Shown here piece after piece: positions 42,915 through 52,913 of a stretch of DNA of 64,000 nucleotides. Origin of the DNA: an uncultured Marinobacter sp. GTDB lineage: Bacteria > Pseudomonadota > Gammaproteobacteria > Pseudomonadales > Oleiphilaceae. Made by a program: the position numbers and the translations under genes. Position 1 is the stretch's first letter; each line of letters opens with the position of its first letter. Under the pieces are notes generated by a model, which was given only the letters and a program-made list of their open reading frames with translations, made no database searches and was not told the DNA's origin. Where the stretch lies: the NCBI RefSeq assembly GCF_947259545.1, contig NZ_CAMYMK010000011.1:62001-126000 (forward strand). Direction: 5' to 3'.

Positions 42915-43898
42915 CTAGCGGCAGTCAAGCACCAGCTTGCCGCGCACGTGGCCGCCCTCGAGCAATTCGTGGGCGTCGGCCACCCGGGCCAGCGGAAAAG
43001 CCTGTTCGATATGGACCTTGACGTCACCGTCCTCGATCAGCTCCGCGATCTCGTCCAGGTGGAACACATCCGGGCGCACAGTCATGCCATGGGCCCGCAG
43101 CCCCAGCTCTTCAGCGGCACTGATAATCTCATCCGCGGTGACCGTGGGAATGGTCACCAGCACCCCGTGCTCACCGAGTGTGTGCAGGGAACGCTTGCCA
43201 GTGTCACCGCCAACCAGATCCAGCACCACGTCCAGGCCATAGCACTCCTCGGCAATATCCGTGGTGCGATAATCAATCACTTCGTGAACCCCCAATTCCG
43301 CCAGGAAATCACGGTTTCCGGCTGATGCGGTCGCGACCACGTGGGCGCCCCGCTCCAGGGCGAACTGGACGGCAAAATGCCCAACACCACCGGCACCAGC
43401 ATGAATCAAAATCTTCTGCCCCGACTCCAGCTTGGCCACTTCGAACAGGGCCTGCCACGCCGTCAGAGCCGCCAATGGCAACGCACCGGCAGCCAACAGG
43501 TCGAGCTCCTCAGGGACAATAGCCAACTCATCTGCCGCCGCCACGGCATATTCCGCGTAACCGCCTCCCGTCGCCGGGAAACCGATCATACCCATGACCC
43601 GATCCCCCGGCGCCAGGGTTGTCACATCATCCGCCACGGCAACCACTTCACCCGCCACATCATAGCCTGGCGTCCAGGGCAGGGAGCTCTCGATCTGGCG
43701 AGCAGCGAACCCCAGGCCCTTGCGGGTCTTCCAGTCAATGGGATTAAGACCGGCACCATGAACACGGATCAGCACCTGCCCGCTATCGGGGCCGGGAATC
43801 TCTGAGGTGACAACCCGCAGCACATCACGGTCACCAAAGCGATCGTAGATCACATGGCACATGGAGGATTCAGCATTCTGATCAACGAGGTTTTCCAT
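42915..43898 (-). CDS. Zinc-type alcohol dehydrogenase/quinone reductase family (MDR)
   Basis: VHGAGLNPIDWKTRKG; ILIHAGAGGVGHFAVQFA. Confidence 0.9.
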   Translation of the reverse strand: MENLVDQNAESSMCHVIYDRFGDRDVLRVVTSEIPGPDSGQVLIRVHGAGLNPIDWKTRKGLGFAARQIESSLPWTPGYDVAGEVVAVADDVTTLAPGDRVMGMIGFPATGGGYAEYAVAAADELAIVPEELDLLAAGALPLAALTAWQALFEVAKLESGQKILIHAGAGGVGHFAVQFALERGAHVVATASAGNRDFLAELGVHEVIDYRTTDIAEECYGLDVVLDLVGGDTGKRSLHTLGEHGVLVTIPTVTADEIISAAEELGLRAHGMTVRPDVFHLDEIAELIEDGDVKVHIEQAFPLARVADAHELLEGGHVRGKLVLDCR

Positions 43899-43972
43899 GA
43901 GGCTCTCCGCACAACGGTGGTAACGGCAAACAGGCTTTCTTCAGACTAGCAGAAGTTGGCGCGCGAGGTGAT

Positions 43973-44449
43973 TCAATCCAGTGTCAGGCCCTTGCCGCCG
44001 GCCACCACGGCACTACCAAGTATCTCGGCAAACTCTTTCGGAGCCCGGGAAGGACGCTGGGTTTTCATGTTTACGCAGGCATGGGTGGACATCGCCCGCA
44101 CCAGTGTCTTGCCGTCGGCAACACGCACCAGCTGGAACTGGCGCGAGGAACGGAACCGGCCATCGTATCCGGTCAGCCAGGTGCCCAGAACCAGGCGATC
44201 CCCGGCATTGGCCGAAGCAAGGTAATCAATCTCGGTGCGAGTAATGGCCATGGCTTTTCCAGTGGCCTCATGCAGTTCCCAGGTCATGCCCAGACTTTCG
44301 ATGTGTGCCCAACTGACGTCTTCCAGCCAGCGGACATAAACCACGTTATTGGCGTGACCGAGGCGATCCGTGTCTTCATCCTTTACCAGGATATCCATGG
44401 TAAAAGGAGACGGCAGGTCCCACTCAATCATCTGGTCATTGTCGGTCAT
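43973..44449 (-). CDS. Hotdog-fold acyl-CoA thioesterase
   Basis: DTDRLGHANNVVYVRWLEDVSWAHIESLG. Confidence 0.88.
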   Translation of the reverse strand: MTDNDQMIEWDLPSPFTMDILVKDEDTDRLGHANNVVYVRWLEDVSWAHIESLGMTWELHEATGKAMAITRTEIDYLASANAGDRLVLGTWLTGYDGRFRSSRQFQLVRVADGKTLVRAMSTHACVNMKTQRPSRAPKEFAEILGSAVVAGGKGLTLD

Positions 44450-45533
44450 TGCTCCCGCTCTCCAAACCCGGAATAGCCCGCAACGGTAGCCGGCCGATGC
44501 GGTCGTTGTGAAGTGAACCAAAGTATAGGTGCCCACCGTGAGGGTTAACCGAGGTGATTTCCTGCAGGTGTGTTCCGCGGGTATCGTGGAGACTGGTGAT
44601 CAGCTCGCCGCTGGCGTCGAATGCCAGCACCAGCCCATACTCCTGAGGCTTGGGGTGGAAGCTTTCCGGCAGCTTGGCCACCAGATCTTTCAGCCAGGGC
44701 TGACGGTGCATGGAATCCACCTGAGGGTTACGAAGCGTCGGAAAGGCCACCCAGTATCGCCCGGCCTGATCCACCGCGAGGTTGTCCGGGAAGCCCGGCA
44801 GATTATCGGCGAAAACCTCTGCCTGCCCCGCCCTGGGGCCATGGATCCAGTATCTCAGGATACGGTATTTCCAGGTTTCATTGACCAGCACATAGTCCCC
44901 TTCCGGAGACACCGCCACGCCGTTGGCGAAGTGCAGGTTTCTCAACAGGGTTTCCGTTTTTCCGGTACGGGGATTATAGCGGAGCAGGCGGCCATGGGGA
45001 CGCATCTCCAGCAAATCCAATACGTAATCAGGTTGCTCGAAACGGGAGCTGGCGTCGGTGAAGTAGATGCGGCCATCCGGGGCAATATCCACATCGTCGG
45101 TGAACCGGAACGGCGTTCCCTCCGATTCCCGTGACAACAGGGTGATGGACTTGTCCGGGGCAATCGACAACAAGCCTTCCCAGGCATCCGCCACGATCAG
45201 GTTGCCGTCGTCATCAAATACCAGCCCGAGGGGACGACCACCGGTTTCCAGCCACTCTTCGACTCGCCCATCCGGCCAGACCCGCACAATCTTGCCGTCC
45301 TGAGTGCCGGTGTACAGCACACCGTTGGCGTCCACCGTGGTATCTTCCGGTCCATACACTTGGCCGCGGGCTAGCAGGTCAGACAGTCGCAACAGCTCAT
45401 TGGGGGCGAGTTTTCCGGTCAGTGCCGGTGGTGCGGGTGCGTTCCAGGCTTTACTGTCAACGGGAGACGGGGACAGCAGGAAGCCCCCCAACAGCACAAA
45501 TACGATCAGTAAAAGACCCAACAGCCACTTCAT
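44436..45533 (-). CDS. SMP-30/gluconolactonase/strictosidine synthase-like beta-propeller protein
   Basis: GLVFDDDGNLIVADAWEGL, FANGVAVSPEGDYVLVNETWKYRILRYWI; N-terminal membrane anchor. Confidence 0.85.
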   Translation of the reverse strand: MKWLLGLLLIVFVLLGGFLLSPSPVDSKAWNAPAPPALTGKLAPNELLRLSDLLARGQVYGPEDTTVDANGVLYTGTQDGKIVRVWPDGRVEEWLETGGRPLGLVFDDDGNLIVADAWEGLLSIAPDKSITLLSRESEGTPFRFTDDVDIAPDGRIYFTDASSRFEQPDYVLDLLEMRPHGRLLRYNPRTGKTETLLRNLHFANGVAVSPEGDYVLVNETWKYRILRYWIHGPRAGQAEVFADNLPGFPDNLAVDQAGRYWVAFPTLRNPQVDSMHRQPWLKDLVAKLPESFHPKPQEYGLVLAFDASGELITSLHDTRGTHLQEITSVNPHGGHLYFGSLHNDRIGRLPLRAIPGLESGSNDRQ

Positions 45534-45614
45534 ACAGACATTCGTCCCTTTCAGAAACAATGACGTAACCTTAGCAGAGACGCGGGCACGGCTACACCGT
45601 TGCCCGGGCCTGGC

Positions 45615-46406
45615 TCACTGTTTCAGGAAGGCCCGACACAAGGCCTCAAATGCGTCAGGTTTCTCCGCATGCAACCAGTGGCCCGTGCCTTCGATGATTT
45701 GCAGTTCGGCGGATGGAAACAAACGACGAATCTCGTCCCAGTGCTTGTCCTGAATATAGGCTGAGTCCTCCCCCTTGAGGAACATTACCGGGCCGTTATA
45801 GGGGCCATCGCCTTCCGGAGCCAATGCCAGTTTCGGATAACTGGCCTCAATGACCGGCAGATTCAGACGCCAGCGATACAGGCCTTCTCCCGGTTTCTGC
45901 TCGCCCTCGGGAACCCGCTCCAGGTTTTTCAGCAGAAACTGCCGAACCGGGGGCATTTCGACGTACTCCGCCAGCAGTCTGTCTGCGTCCCGACGGGTTT
46001 TTACAGCCGTCAGGTCCAGCGACGTCAGCCCTTCCAGAATGGCATCGTGACGGGGCTTGTAGGCAACAGGCGCAATGTCCGCAACAATTACCCTGTCCAC
46101 CCGCTCCGGTGCCATAAGCGCTACCTGCATGGCGGTTTTTCCGCCCATGGAGTGGCCAAGAATGGCGGCCTTGTCCAGCCCTTGAGCGTCCATATAGGCA
46201 ACCACATCCGCCGCCATCGCCGGGTAATCCATGGTCTCGGTATGAGGAGAATTGCCATGATTGCGCTGATCCAGGGCATGGACCTGCCAGCCTTCCTGCA
46301 GGCGCCGTATGATTCCGCCGAGGTTATCCATGGACCCGAACAACCCATGCAGGACGATCAGGGGGGCGCCTTCGCCAGTAATACGATGGTTCAGCTCAAC
46401 ACTCAT
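45615..46406 (-). CDS. Alpha/beta hydrolase (YbfF-like)
   Basis: PLIVLHGLFGSMDNLGGIIR; GHSMGGKTAMQ. Confidence 0.92.
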   Translation of the reverse strand: MSVELNHRITGEGAPLIVLHGLFGSMDNLGGIIRRLQEGWQVHALDQRNHGNSPHTETMDYPAMAADVVAYMDAQGLDKAAILGHSMGGKTAMQVALMAPERVDRVIVADIAPVAYKPRHDAILEGLTSLDLTAVKTRRDADRLLAEYVEMPPVRQFLLKNLERVPEGEQKPGEGLYRWRLNLPVIEASYPKLALAPEGDGPYNGPVMFLKGEDSAYIQDKHWDEIRRLFPSAELQIIEGTGHWLHAEKPDAFEALCRAFLKQ

Positions 46407-46510
46407 GGACGTTGTTCTCCTGATCGATTCATTCTTTTGAGTCAGCGGGATACATTACCATTGCCGGGAAAAGGAGCAAGGCCGGAGACGGCCTCGATTT
46501 CTACAGGCAT

Positions 46511-46536
46511 AAAAAAACCGGGGAGATCCCCGGTTC
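46511..46536 (-). terminator. Intrinsic terminator downstream of the 30-aa ORF
   Basis: Minus strand GAACCGGGG-ATCT-CCCCGGTTTTTTT. Confidence 0.85.
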
Positions 46537-46564
46537 AAAGGTCAATAGCGTACGATTTGCCCGT

Positions 46565-46657
46565 TCAGCAGTAGAAGATGCTGTTCAGGTACTCCGCGAG
46601 CGCCTCGCAGTTGCGGCGTTCACGTTCGTTATGGGGCACGAAGATCTCGCGTTCCAT
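46565..46657 (-). CDS. Uncharacterised 30-aa peptide ORF (MEREIFVPHNERERRNCEALAEYLNSIFYC)
   Basis: ATG preceded by AGGAGGAGATGATT (strong Shine-Dalgarno), stop TGA, intrinsic terminator 28 nt downstream; absent from the supplied ORF list because of size. Confidence 0.65.
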   Translation of the reverse strand: MEREIFVPHNERERRNCEALAEYLNSIFYC

Positions 46658-46736
46658 AATCATCTCCTCCTCTTTAATGCCTTTCCATTGCTCCAACCTG
46701 ATGACTTAATGCTATCGTTGTTGGTGTGACAAACCG

Positions 46737-46773
46737 TTGACAGGCTGTCCCATCCGCTTGACATTTTGTCTCA
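46737..46773. promoter_or_regulatory. Tandem 16-bp direct repeats in divergent promoter region (candidate AraC-family operator)
   Basis: TTGACAGGCTGTCCCA (46737-46752) and TTGACATTTTGTCTCA (46758-46773), 21-bp period. Confidence 0.6.
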
Positions 46774-46812
46774 GCAAACATGAAAAGCTGTTAACAACAG
46801 GAATGGACCATA

Positions 46813-47871
46813 GTGAACGCAGTTCCGGCTGAAACAACGACAACACCTCTGGTAGCCGCCTCCAGCACTCTCGCGCTGGTGCACTACCTGGATTGCCGGG
46901 GCGTATTGGACCGTGAGCGGGTCGAAGCGATCACTGCGACAACCCTGGAAGCGCTTCGGGACCCGGACCTGAGGGTGCCGGCCGACAATCACTATCGGCT
47001 ATGGGAGCACGCCGAACAGGTGACCGGAGATCCTGGCGTGGGTCTCCATGCCGGACAAGTGGTCGATCCGGAACGCATGGGACTGGTGGGGCACGTGTTT
47101 TTTAACTGTGACACCCTGGGAGAAGCGGTTACTCAATATGTACGACTACACCGGCTGATCAACGAGTCCGTGACCCTCAGTTTTGAGCAGACCGGTGAAC
47201 AGGCAATCCTCACCTGGCAGCCCGACAGCCCCGGCCATTACTGTCGTCAGGATATGGACCGTACCCTGGCGGCGGCGCTCTGCCGCACTCGCCATTTCAT
47301 TCATCCCGGGATCAGGGCGGAATGGGCAGAGATCGCTCATCCCCGGCCACGTTACGCCAGTGAATACGAACAGCTGCTGGGCGGCCCCGTCACGTTTGGC
47401 TGTGCCGCCATGCGCCTGGCGTTCAGCAGTCGCCATTTGAGCCATCCGATCCCCCACCGAAACCCCTATGTGTATTCGGCGGTGCTGCAGAAGGTCAACT
47501 CCCTGATGGCACGCCTGCAGACCCGACGCACGTTCAGTCGCAAGGTGCGACGCCTGATCTCCCGCCAGATGTCGACGGAAAAGATCGACGCCGACACCCT
47601 GGCACGGCAATGCCACATGAGCCGGCAAACCCTCTACCGCCGGCTCAAGAAAGAAGGCCTGAGCTTTCATGACCTGGTAGAGCAGGTACGTCAGGACAAG
47701 GCCCTGAGATACGTGGCGGCTGATCAGTATGCTCTGGGAGAAATTGCCTTCCTGCTGGGGTTTTCCGAACTCAGCGCTTTCAGCCGTGCCTTCAAACGCT
47801 GGACCGGCATGGCCCCGGCGCAATACCGTGCCCGTCATCTTGCCGGAGAGGCCGGCCAGACACAGGAATAA
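46813..47871 (+). CDS. AraC family transcriptional regulator (arabinose-binding-type N-terminal domain, OruR-like)
   Basis: C-terminal HTH CHMSRQTLYRRLKKEGLSFHDLVEQVRQDKALRYVAADQYALGEIAFLLGFSELSAFSRAFKRWTG; GTG start. Confidence 0.92.
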   Translation: MNAVPAETTTTPLVAASSTLALVHYLDCRGVLDRERVEAITATTLEALRDPDLRVPADNHYRLWEHAEQVTGDPGVGLHAGQVVDPERMGLVGHVFFNCDTLGEAVTQYVRLHRLINESVTLSFEQTGEQAILTWQPDSPGHYCRQDMDRTLAAALCRTRHFIHPGIRAEWAEIAHPRPRYASEYEQLLGGPVTFGCAAMRLAFSSRHLSHPIPHRNPYVYSAVLQKVNSLMARLQTRRTFSRKVRRLISRQMSTEKIDADTLARQCHMSRQTLYRRLKKEGLSFHDLVEQVRQDKALRYVAADQYALGEIAFLLGFSELSAFSRAFKRWTGMAPAQYRARHLAGEAGQTQE

Positions 47872-47873
47872 CG

Positions 47874-49304
47874 ATGCCCGAAACGACCCTGATCGCCATC
47901 GCTGTCGGCCTGCTGTATCTGGCCGCGTTGTCCTGCGTTTACCGGATACTGCTGACATACCGCACGACCCAGGGCGCGATTGCCTGGATCATTTCACTCA
48001 TCGGCCTGCCCTACGTAGCCGTACCGCTGTTCCTGTTGTTCGGTCGCAGCCGTTTTGGCGGTTATGTCCGTGCCCGACGGATGGGTGACGCCGCGCTGAC
48101 CGATTTGATGAACCACTTCGAACAGCAAACCACCTCCCTGTCACACCCCGCCAGCGAACATTTCGGCGATGAACTGCAGGTGCTGTGCAATCTGGGCCGG
48201 CAACCCTTCACCAGCAACAACCACTGCACTCTTCTGAAAGACGGCGAGGCCACCTTCGAAGCGCTCTTCGATGCCATGGAAAATGCCCGCCATTACATCC
48301 TGCTGGAGTTTTACATCATCCGCTCCGACAAGGTGGGTCAACGCATCAAGTCCATCCTCAAACGCAAGCTGGCGGAAGGTGTGCAGGTCTGGCTCCTGTA
48401 CGACGATATCGGCAGCGTCTGGCTGCCCCGAACCTACCTGAAAGAGCTGGACCGAGCCGGAGCCCGGGTTGCGTCCTTTGGCAAAGGCAACATCCGGCGT
48501 CGGCGCTTCCAGATCAATTTCCGCAATCACCGTAAGTTACTGGTCTGTGACGGCCATACCGGCTTCGTTGGCGGCATTAACCTCGGCGACGAATACCTCG
48601 GCACCGCCATGGATCAGGAACCCTGGCGGGATACCCATTGCGGCATTACCGGGCCAGCGGTCATCGGCCTGCAACTGGCATGGCTGGAAGACTGGAATTG
48701 GGCAAGCAGCGAATTTCCCGAACTTAACTGGCACCCCAGCCTGCCTGCTTCCGGAGATCATCAGGTGCTGGTCCTGCCTACCGGCCCTGCGGACACCTAC
48801 GAAACCTGTGCATTGTTTTTCCTGAATTGTATTAATAATGCCCGGACCCGCATCTGGATCGCATCACCGTATTTCGTACCAGACTTCCAGATTATGAACG
48901 CTTTACAGTTGGCGGCCCTGAGAGGCGTGGATGTACGCATCATCATTCCGGAGAAATCCGACAACCGGTTAATCAGGATTGCAGCCTACTCCTACCTCGT
49001 CCAGGCCTGTCAGGCGGGGGTCGGCATCTATCGTTACCAGCGGGGTTTCATGCACCAGAAGGTCATCCTCGTGGATGACCGCTACGCCGCCGTGGGCACC
49101 GCCAATCTGGACAATCGCTCCATGCGCCTGAACTTTGAAATTACTGCGATCACCACGTCCCAATCCTTTGTCTCCGACGTGACCGCCATGCTGGAAGAGG
49201 ACCTTGGGCACTCGCGGTTGATGACCCAAAGCGAGTATCAGGACCGGTCCGTTGCGTTTCGCCTGGGCTGTCGCGCCGTGCGATTACTTGCGCCCTTGCT
49301 CTGA
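47874..49304 (+). CDS. cls: Cardiolipin synthase
   Basis: PLD-type HKD motifs (NHRKLLVCDG, MHQKVILVDDRYAAVGTANLDNRS), N-terminal TMs. Confidence 0.92.
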   Translation: MPETTLIAIAVGLLYLAALSCVYRILLTYRTTQGAIAWIISLIGLPYVAVPLFLLFGRSRFGGYVRARRMGDAALTDLMNHFEQQTTSLSHPASEHFGDELQVLCNLGRQPFTSNNHCTLLKDGEATFEALFDAMENARHYILLEFYIIRSDKVGQRIKSILKRKLAEGVQVWLLYDDIGSVWLPRTYLKELDRAGARVASFGKGNIRRRRFQINFRNHRKLLVCDGHTGFVGGINLGDEYLGTAMDQEPWRDTHCGITGPAVIGLQLAWLEDWNWASSEFPELNWHPSLPASGDHQVLVLPTGPADTYETCALFFLNCINNARTRIWIASPYFVPDFQIMNALQLAALRGVDVRIIIPEKSDNRLIRIAAYSYLVQACQAGVGIYRYQRGFMHQKVILVDDRYAAVGTANLDNRSMRLNFEITAITTSQSFVSDVTAMLEEDLGHSRLMTQSEYQDRSVAFRLGCRAVRLLAPLL

Positions 49305-49393
49305 CCGGGACAGTAGACAGGCATTTTCCCCCGCAGAAAGAATATGAGAGTATTCAGGGAACCGAGCCCGGGATGCAGTAACGAAGCAGGACT

Positions 49394-50074
49394 ATGACAA
49401 CATTCAAGCCCCGAGAAACCCTCACCGAACAGGTTGCCCGCCACATTGAGAACCTGATTGCCTTTGGACAACTGCGATCCGGTGAACGCATCTACGAGAG
49501 CGCGATGGCCAAACAGATGGATGTCAGCCATGGCTCCATCCGGGAAGGTCTATTGCTGCTGGAAAAGCGTCACCTGGTCCGCAACGTTCCCCGCAAGGGC
49601 GCGTTTGTCACGGAACTGGACGACTACTTCGTTCGCAGCCTGTACGAGATCCTGGAACTGTATCTGACCCATACCGGTCGCAAACTGGCACGTCAGTGGC
49701 AGCCGGCAGACATGGACAAGCTGGAATCCCTGTACCAGCAGATGAGGGCGAACTTCGAACGCAACGACCTGATGCGCTTTCTGGAGCTCGGCATTGAATA
49801 TACCCAGGCCTCCCTCGCCTACGCAGACAATTACTTTATCGTCTCCGCCATTGACGATCTCTGGCCTTCCGCCAAGCGCTGTGCTTTCGTAGCCTTCCAG
49901 AACGGCGGCAACCGGGTATTGGAGGACAACCTTGTCCACATGGAAGAATCCATCCAGGCGATCAAGGATCGGGACGAAGACCGGTTGGCGACCATCCTCA
50001 AGCGCTATGCCGAGCAACAGTGCCGTCAGGTCCTCGAGGCACTGGCCAGCCACCAGGCGCGTCGCGGCGCCTGA
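49394..50074 (+). CDS. GntR family transcriptional regulator (FCD-type C-terminus)
   Basis: Winged helix LTEQVARHIENLIAFGQLRSGERIYESAMAKQMDVSHGSIREGLLLLEKRHLV. Confidence 0.9.
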   Translation: MTTFKPRETLTEQVARHIENLIAFGQLRSGERIYESAMAKQMDVSHGSIREGLLLLEKRHLVRNVPRKGAFVTELDDYFVRSLYEILELYLTHTGRKLARQWQPADMDKLESLYQQMRANFERNDLMRFLELGIEYTQASLAYADNYFIVSAIDDLWPSAKRCAFVAFQNGGNRVLEDNLVHMEESIQAIKDRDEDRLATILKRYAEQQCRQVLEALASHQARRGA

Positions 50075-50087
50075 CTGGGACAAAGAC

Positions 50088-52286
50088 TCAATAGAACAAC
50101 TGGGTGAATGAAAAGCCGATGTTCAGGTAAGCCGTCCAGTTATCTTCGTTATTGTAGGCAGCCGCAAACTGCACCGGCCCCAGAAAGGTATCGACCCCGG
50201 CAAACGCACTCCAGGATCTGACCGTATTGTTCCAACTGGCATCATCGAACGATTCCCAGGCGTTGCCCGTCTCGATGCCAATACCGGCAAACCAGGGCAC
50301 CAGCGGCCCACCAAACTCCTGACTGGCAAACAGTGATGCCATCGCAGCGTTTTCGCCGGTAATTTCACCCGGGGCATAGGCCGACAGCCGCCGGAAACCG
50401 CCAAGGCGAACCGTATTCTCGATGCCAGGCTCCCCCCGGGTGACGGCGTGGGCATACAGCAGTCCAGTCATGGTGAAACCCTGCCAGCTACCGGTACCCA
50501 GCCCCATTCCGGTCACCGAATCAAAATGCCGGTCCGAGCCCAGGTCCTCCCGTTCCAGCCGACCGCGGATACCGGCGAAACCACCGGACTGGGGATAGAA
50601 GATATCGTTCAGGGAATCATGCACCAACTGAAGACTGAAGCCGCCCTGATGGATGGTCCCGGAGGGCGCCACCGATGCACCAAGCTGATCATCGACGGTG
50701 GCATAGCCCCGGGAATAGCCAAGCCGGACGTCGCCGTTGCCCCCCAGCTCCATGCCGAGTGCCAGATCCAACTGACGGAAGGTAACGTCCACCTCTGAGA
50801 TACGAGCGCCGTCATCGCCAAACACACTGAAGCTGTTCCGGGAATATTCCAACCCGGTGATCACGTAGCGTTCATAACCATAATCCAGGGGCTGGAACCA
50901 TTCCGTGCGCACATAGGGCTCCGTCCCCAGTTGCAAACCGGTTCGCCATTCCCCGCCGAGGGCGTTCAACTCTGTCACGCGCAAGGCTGACCCGACATTA
51001 AAGCGGGTTTCGCCGTCGAAGTTGTCCTCGTAGTTCAGACCAAAAGCCAGGTAGTTGGGCCCCCAGGATTTTTCCTGCACTTTAATGGTCAGCACGGTTC
51101 CCTCGGAGGATGGAGACAGCGAATAGGACACCGTTTCGTAATAGCCAAGACCATAAATCCGCTTGAGATCGTCCTCAAGCGCATCCACATCCAGAGGCTG
51201 ACCGACTTCCTGTCGAATCCTGGAACGGAGGAACTCCCCGGCCAGACGGGAATTGTGATCCACCTCAATGCGGGCGATGTCCCCGAGCGGCAAGCCACTC
51301 TTGTTCAGCGACTCCCGGAACCGTGTCCAGCGCTCCCGGGGCACACTCAAATGCCGCAACTCGGACGCATGGGAGCGGGCGCTGGTGGCACCCAGTTCAA
51401 ACAGGACCGGTGCGTCATAAAAATCCGCGGATGTGCGCCCCTCCAGATCGGGACGAATCAGCACGTCCTGATCTTCCAGTCGCGCCAGCTGATGGTCGGT
51501 ATTCCTCCGCGTCATCATCGTCGTCAGTTGCCCGACAACCGAGAAGGCCTCCTGCAGATCCTCAGCTTTCAACAAAGGGTCGGTAATATCCACCGCAATC
51601 ACAATGTCCGCGCCCAAATCGCGGGCCACTGTCACTGGCAGGTTGTTGGCAATCCCGCCGTCCACCAGCAGCCGGCCATCCAGTTTGACCGGCGCGTAAA
51701 CTCCGGGAATGCTCATGCTGGCACGGATTGCCTCGGACAGGTTGCCACTGCCAATCACTACCTGTTCGCCGGTTTCCAGGTCGGTGGCCACCGCACGGAA
51801 GGGAATCGCCAGCTGATCAAAGTCTTCTACCAGCGCGGCATCGCGGGTCAGCTCATTAAGAATAAAGCCGAGATTCTGACCCGCGATAATACCTCCGCCG
51901 ACGTGTAGCCCGTCCAGGCGCACGCCAATCCCGGGCACAACCGGAAAGCGCCAGTCTTCCTGTTTACGGCGTACAGGCTTATAGGCGCGGCCCGGATCGT
52001 CGCGAAAACTGGACAGCCAGTCCAGGTCGATGAAGCGTTGCTCGATTTCCTCTACCGGCATACCGGACGCATAGAGCGCCCCGACCGCAGACCCGGCACT
52101 GGTGCCCACTACCAGGTCCACCGGAATCCGCATTTCCTCCAGAACCCTCACCACACCGACATGGGCCATACCTTTGGCACCACCGCCACTGAGCACCAGA
52201 CCCACCTTGGGTCGATCCCCGGTCGGCTCCGCTGTGACGGTAAACGAAAAAAAAGCAACGCAGGCTGCAAGCAGCAGGATAAACAT
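50088..52286 (-). CDS. Patatin-like phospholipase with C-terminal outer-membrane beta-barrel (PlpD/RssA-like)
   Basis: GLVLSGGGAKGMAHVGVVRVLEE, GTSAGSAVGALYASG; POTRA and BamA-like barrel, C-terminal FTQLFY. Confidence 0.92.
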   Translation of the reverse strand: MFILLLAACVAFFSFTVTAEPTGDRPKVGLVLSGGGAKGMAHVGVVRVLEEMRIPVDLVVGTSAGSAVGALYASGMPVEEIEQRFIDLDWLSSFRDDPGRAYKPVRRKQEDWRFPVVPGIGVRLDGLHVGGGIIAGQNLGFILNELTRDAALVEDFDQLAIPFRAVATDLETGEQVVIGSGNLSEAIRASMSIPGVYAPVKLDGRLLVDGGIANNLPVTVARDLGADIVIAVDITDPLLKAEDLQEAFSVVGQLTTMMTRRNTDHQLARLEDQDVLIRPDLEGRTSADFYDAPVLFELGATSARSHASELRHLSVPRERWTRFRESLNKSGLPLGDIARIEVDHNSRLAGEFLRSRIRQEVGQPLDVDALEDDLKRIYGLGYYETVSYSLSPSSEGTVLTIKVQEKSWGPNYLAFGLNYEDNFDGETRFNVGSALRVTELNALGGEWRTGLQLGTEPYVRTEWFQPLDYGYERYVITGLEYSRNSFSVFGDDGARISEVDVTFRQLDLALGMELGGNGDVRLGYSRGYATVDDQLGASVAPSGTIHQGGFSLQLVHDSLNDIFYPQSGGFAGIRGRLEREDLGSDRHFDSVTGMGLGTGSWQGFTMTGLLYAHAVTRGEPGIENTVRLGGFRRLSAYAPGEITGENAAMASLFASQEFGGPLVPWFAGIGIETGNAWESFDDASWNNTVRSWSAFAGVDTFLGPVQFAAAYNNEDNWTAYLNIGFSFTQLFY

Positions 52287-52316
52287 CCTTGGCAAGGGAG
52301 GGGTCCTGTTATCTAG

Positions 52317-52913
52317 TCACTGGTTTTTGGTCGATTCATCGTCGGCCAGCGACAGGTGTGACACATCGGGCACCATCGGTGGTGGCAGATCACGCTCAAC
52401 GCCCAGATCCGTGCCGGCAGGCGCCAGTGTCCACTCATCCAGGTGCTGAAACATCGGCGCTTCCACCTCCTGATGCTCCGCCAGGCTGACACCCACCGGG
52501 TCGAGCGATAGCGCGGATCCCGCCAGGATGGAATCCACCTTTTCCCCTGCTACCGATAGCCGGTCACCGGGCTCGACAGCTGGCGCCTCACCACTGGAAT
52601 GTGCCGACTGCTGTTGGGGGGTAGGTTCAGCAGGCTCAGGATTCGAAGCCGGGGGTGGAGAGGGTGTTTCACGTCGTGCTGGCTCGGTACCCGGCATCGG
52701 CTGCACGTAGGCAACCATACCGTGCTTCGCCAGTACGGCCCGGTATTTCTCCGCCTGCTCCGCTTCCAGCTTGTTGCGGATCACGACTGGCTGACCACTG
52801 AACATTCGTCCAACCTGCTCAGCGCTGGCCTTGAACAGTGTCCGTGCATTATTGCGGGCGGTAGCGACATCGGTACCCGGCGTGCATTCACCCTTGAAGA
52901 CGAGCTGAAACAT
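52317..52913 (-). CDS. Hypothetical protein with Pro-rich linker
   Basis: MFQLVFKGECTPGTDVATARNNARTLFKASAEQVGRMF. Confidence 0.65.
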   Translation of the reverse strand: MFQLVFKGECTPGTDVATARNNARTLFKASAEQVGRMFSGQPVVIRNKLEAEQAEKYRAVLAKHGMVAYVQPMPGTEPARRETPSPPPASNPEPAEPTPQQQSAHSSGEAPAVEPGDRLSVAGEKVDSILAGSALSLDPVGVSLAEHQEVEAPMFQHLDEWTLAPAGTDLGVERDLPPPMVPDVSHLSLADDESTKNQ

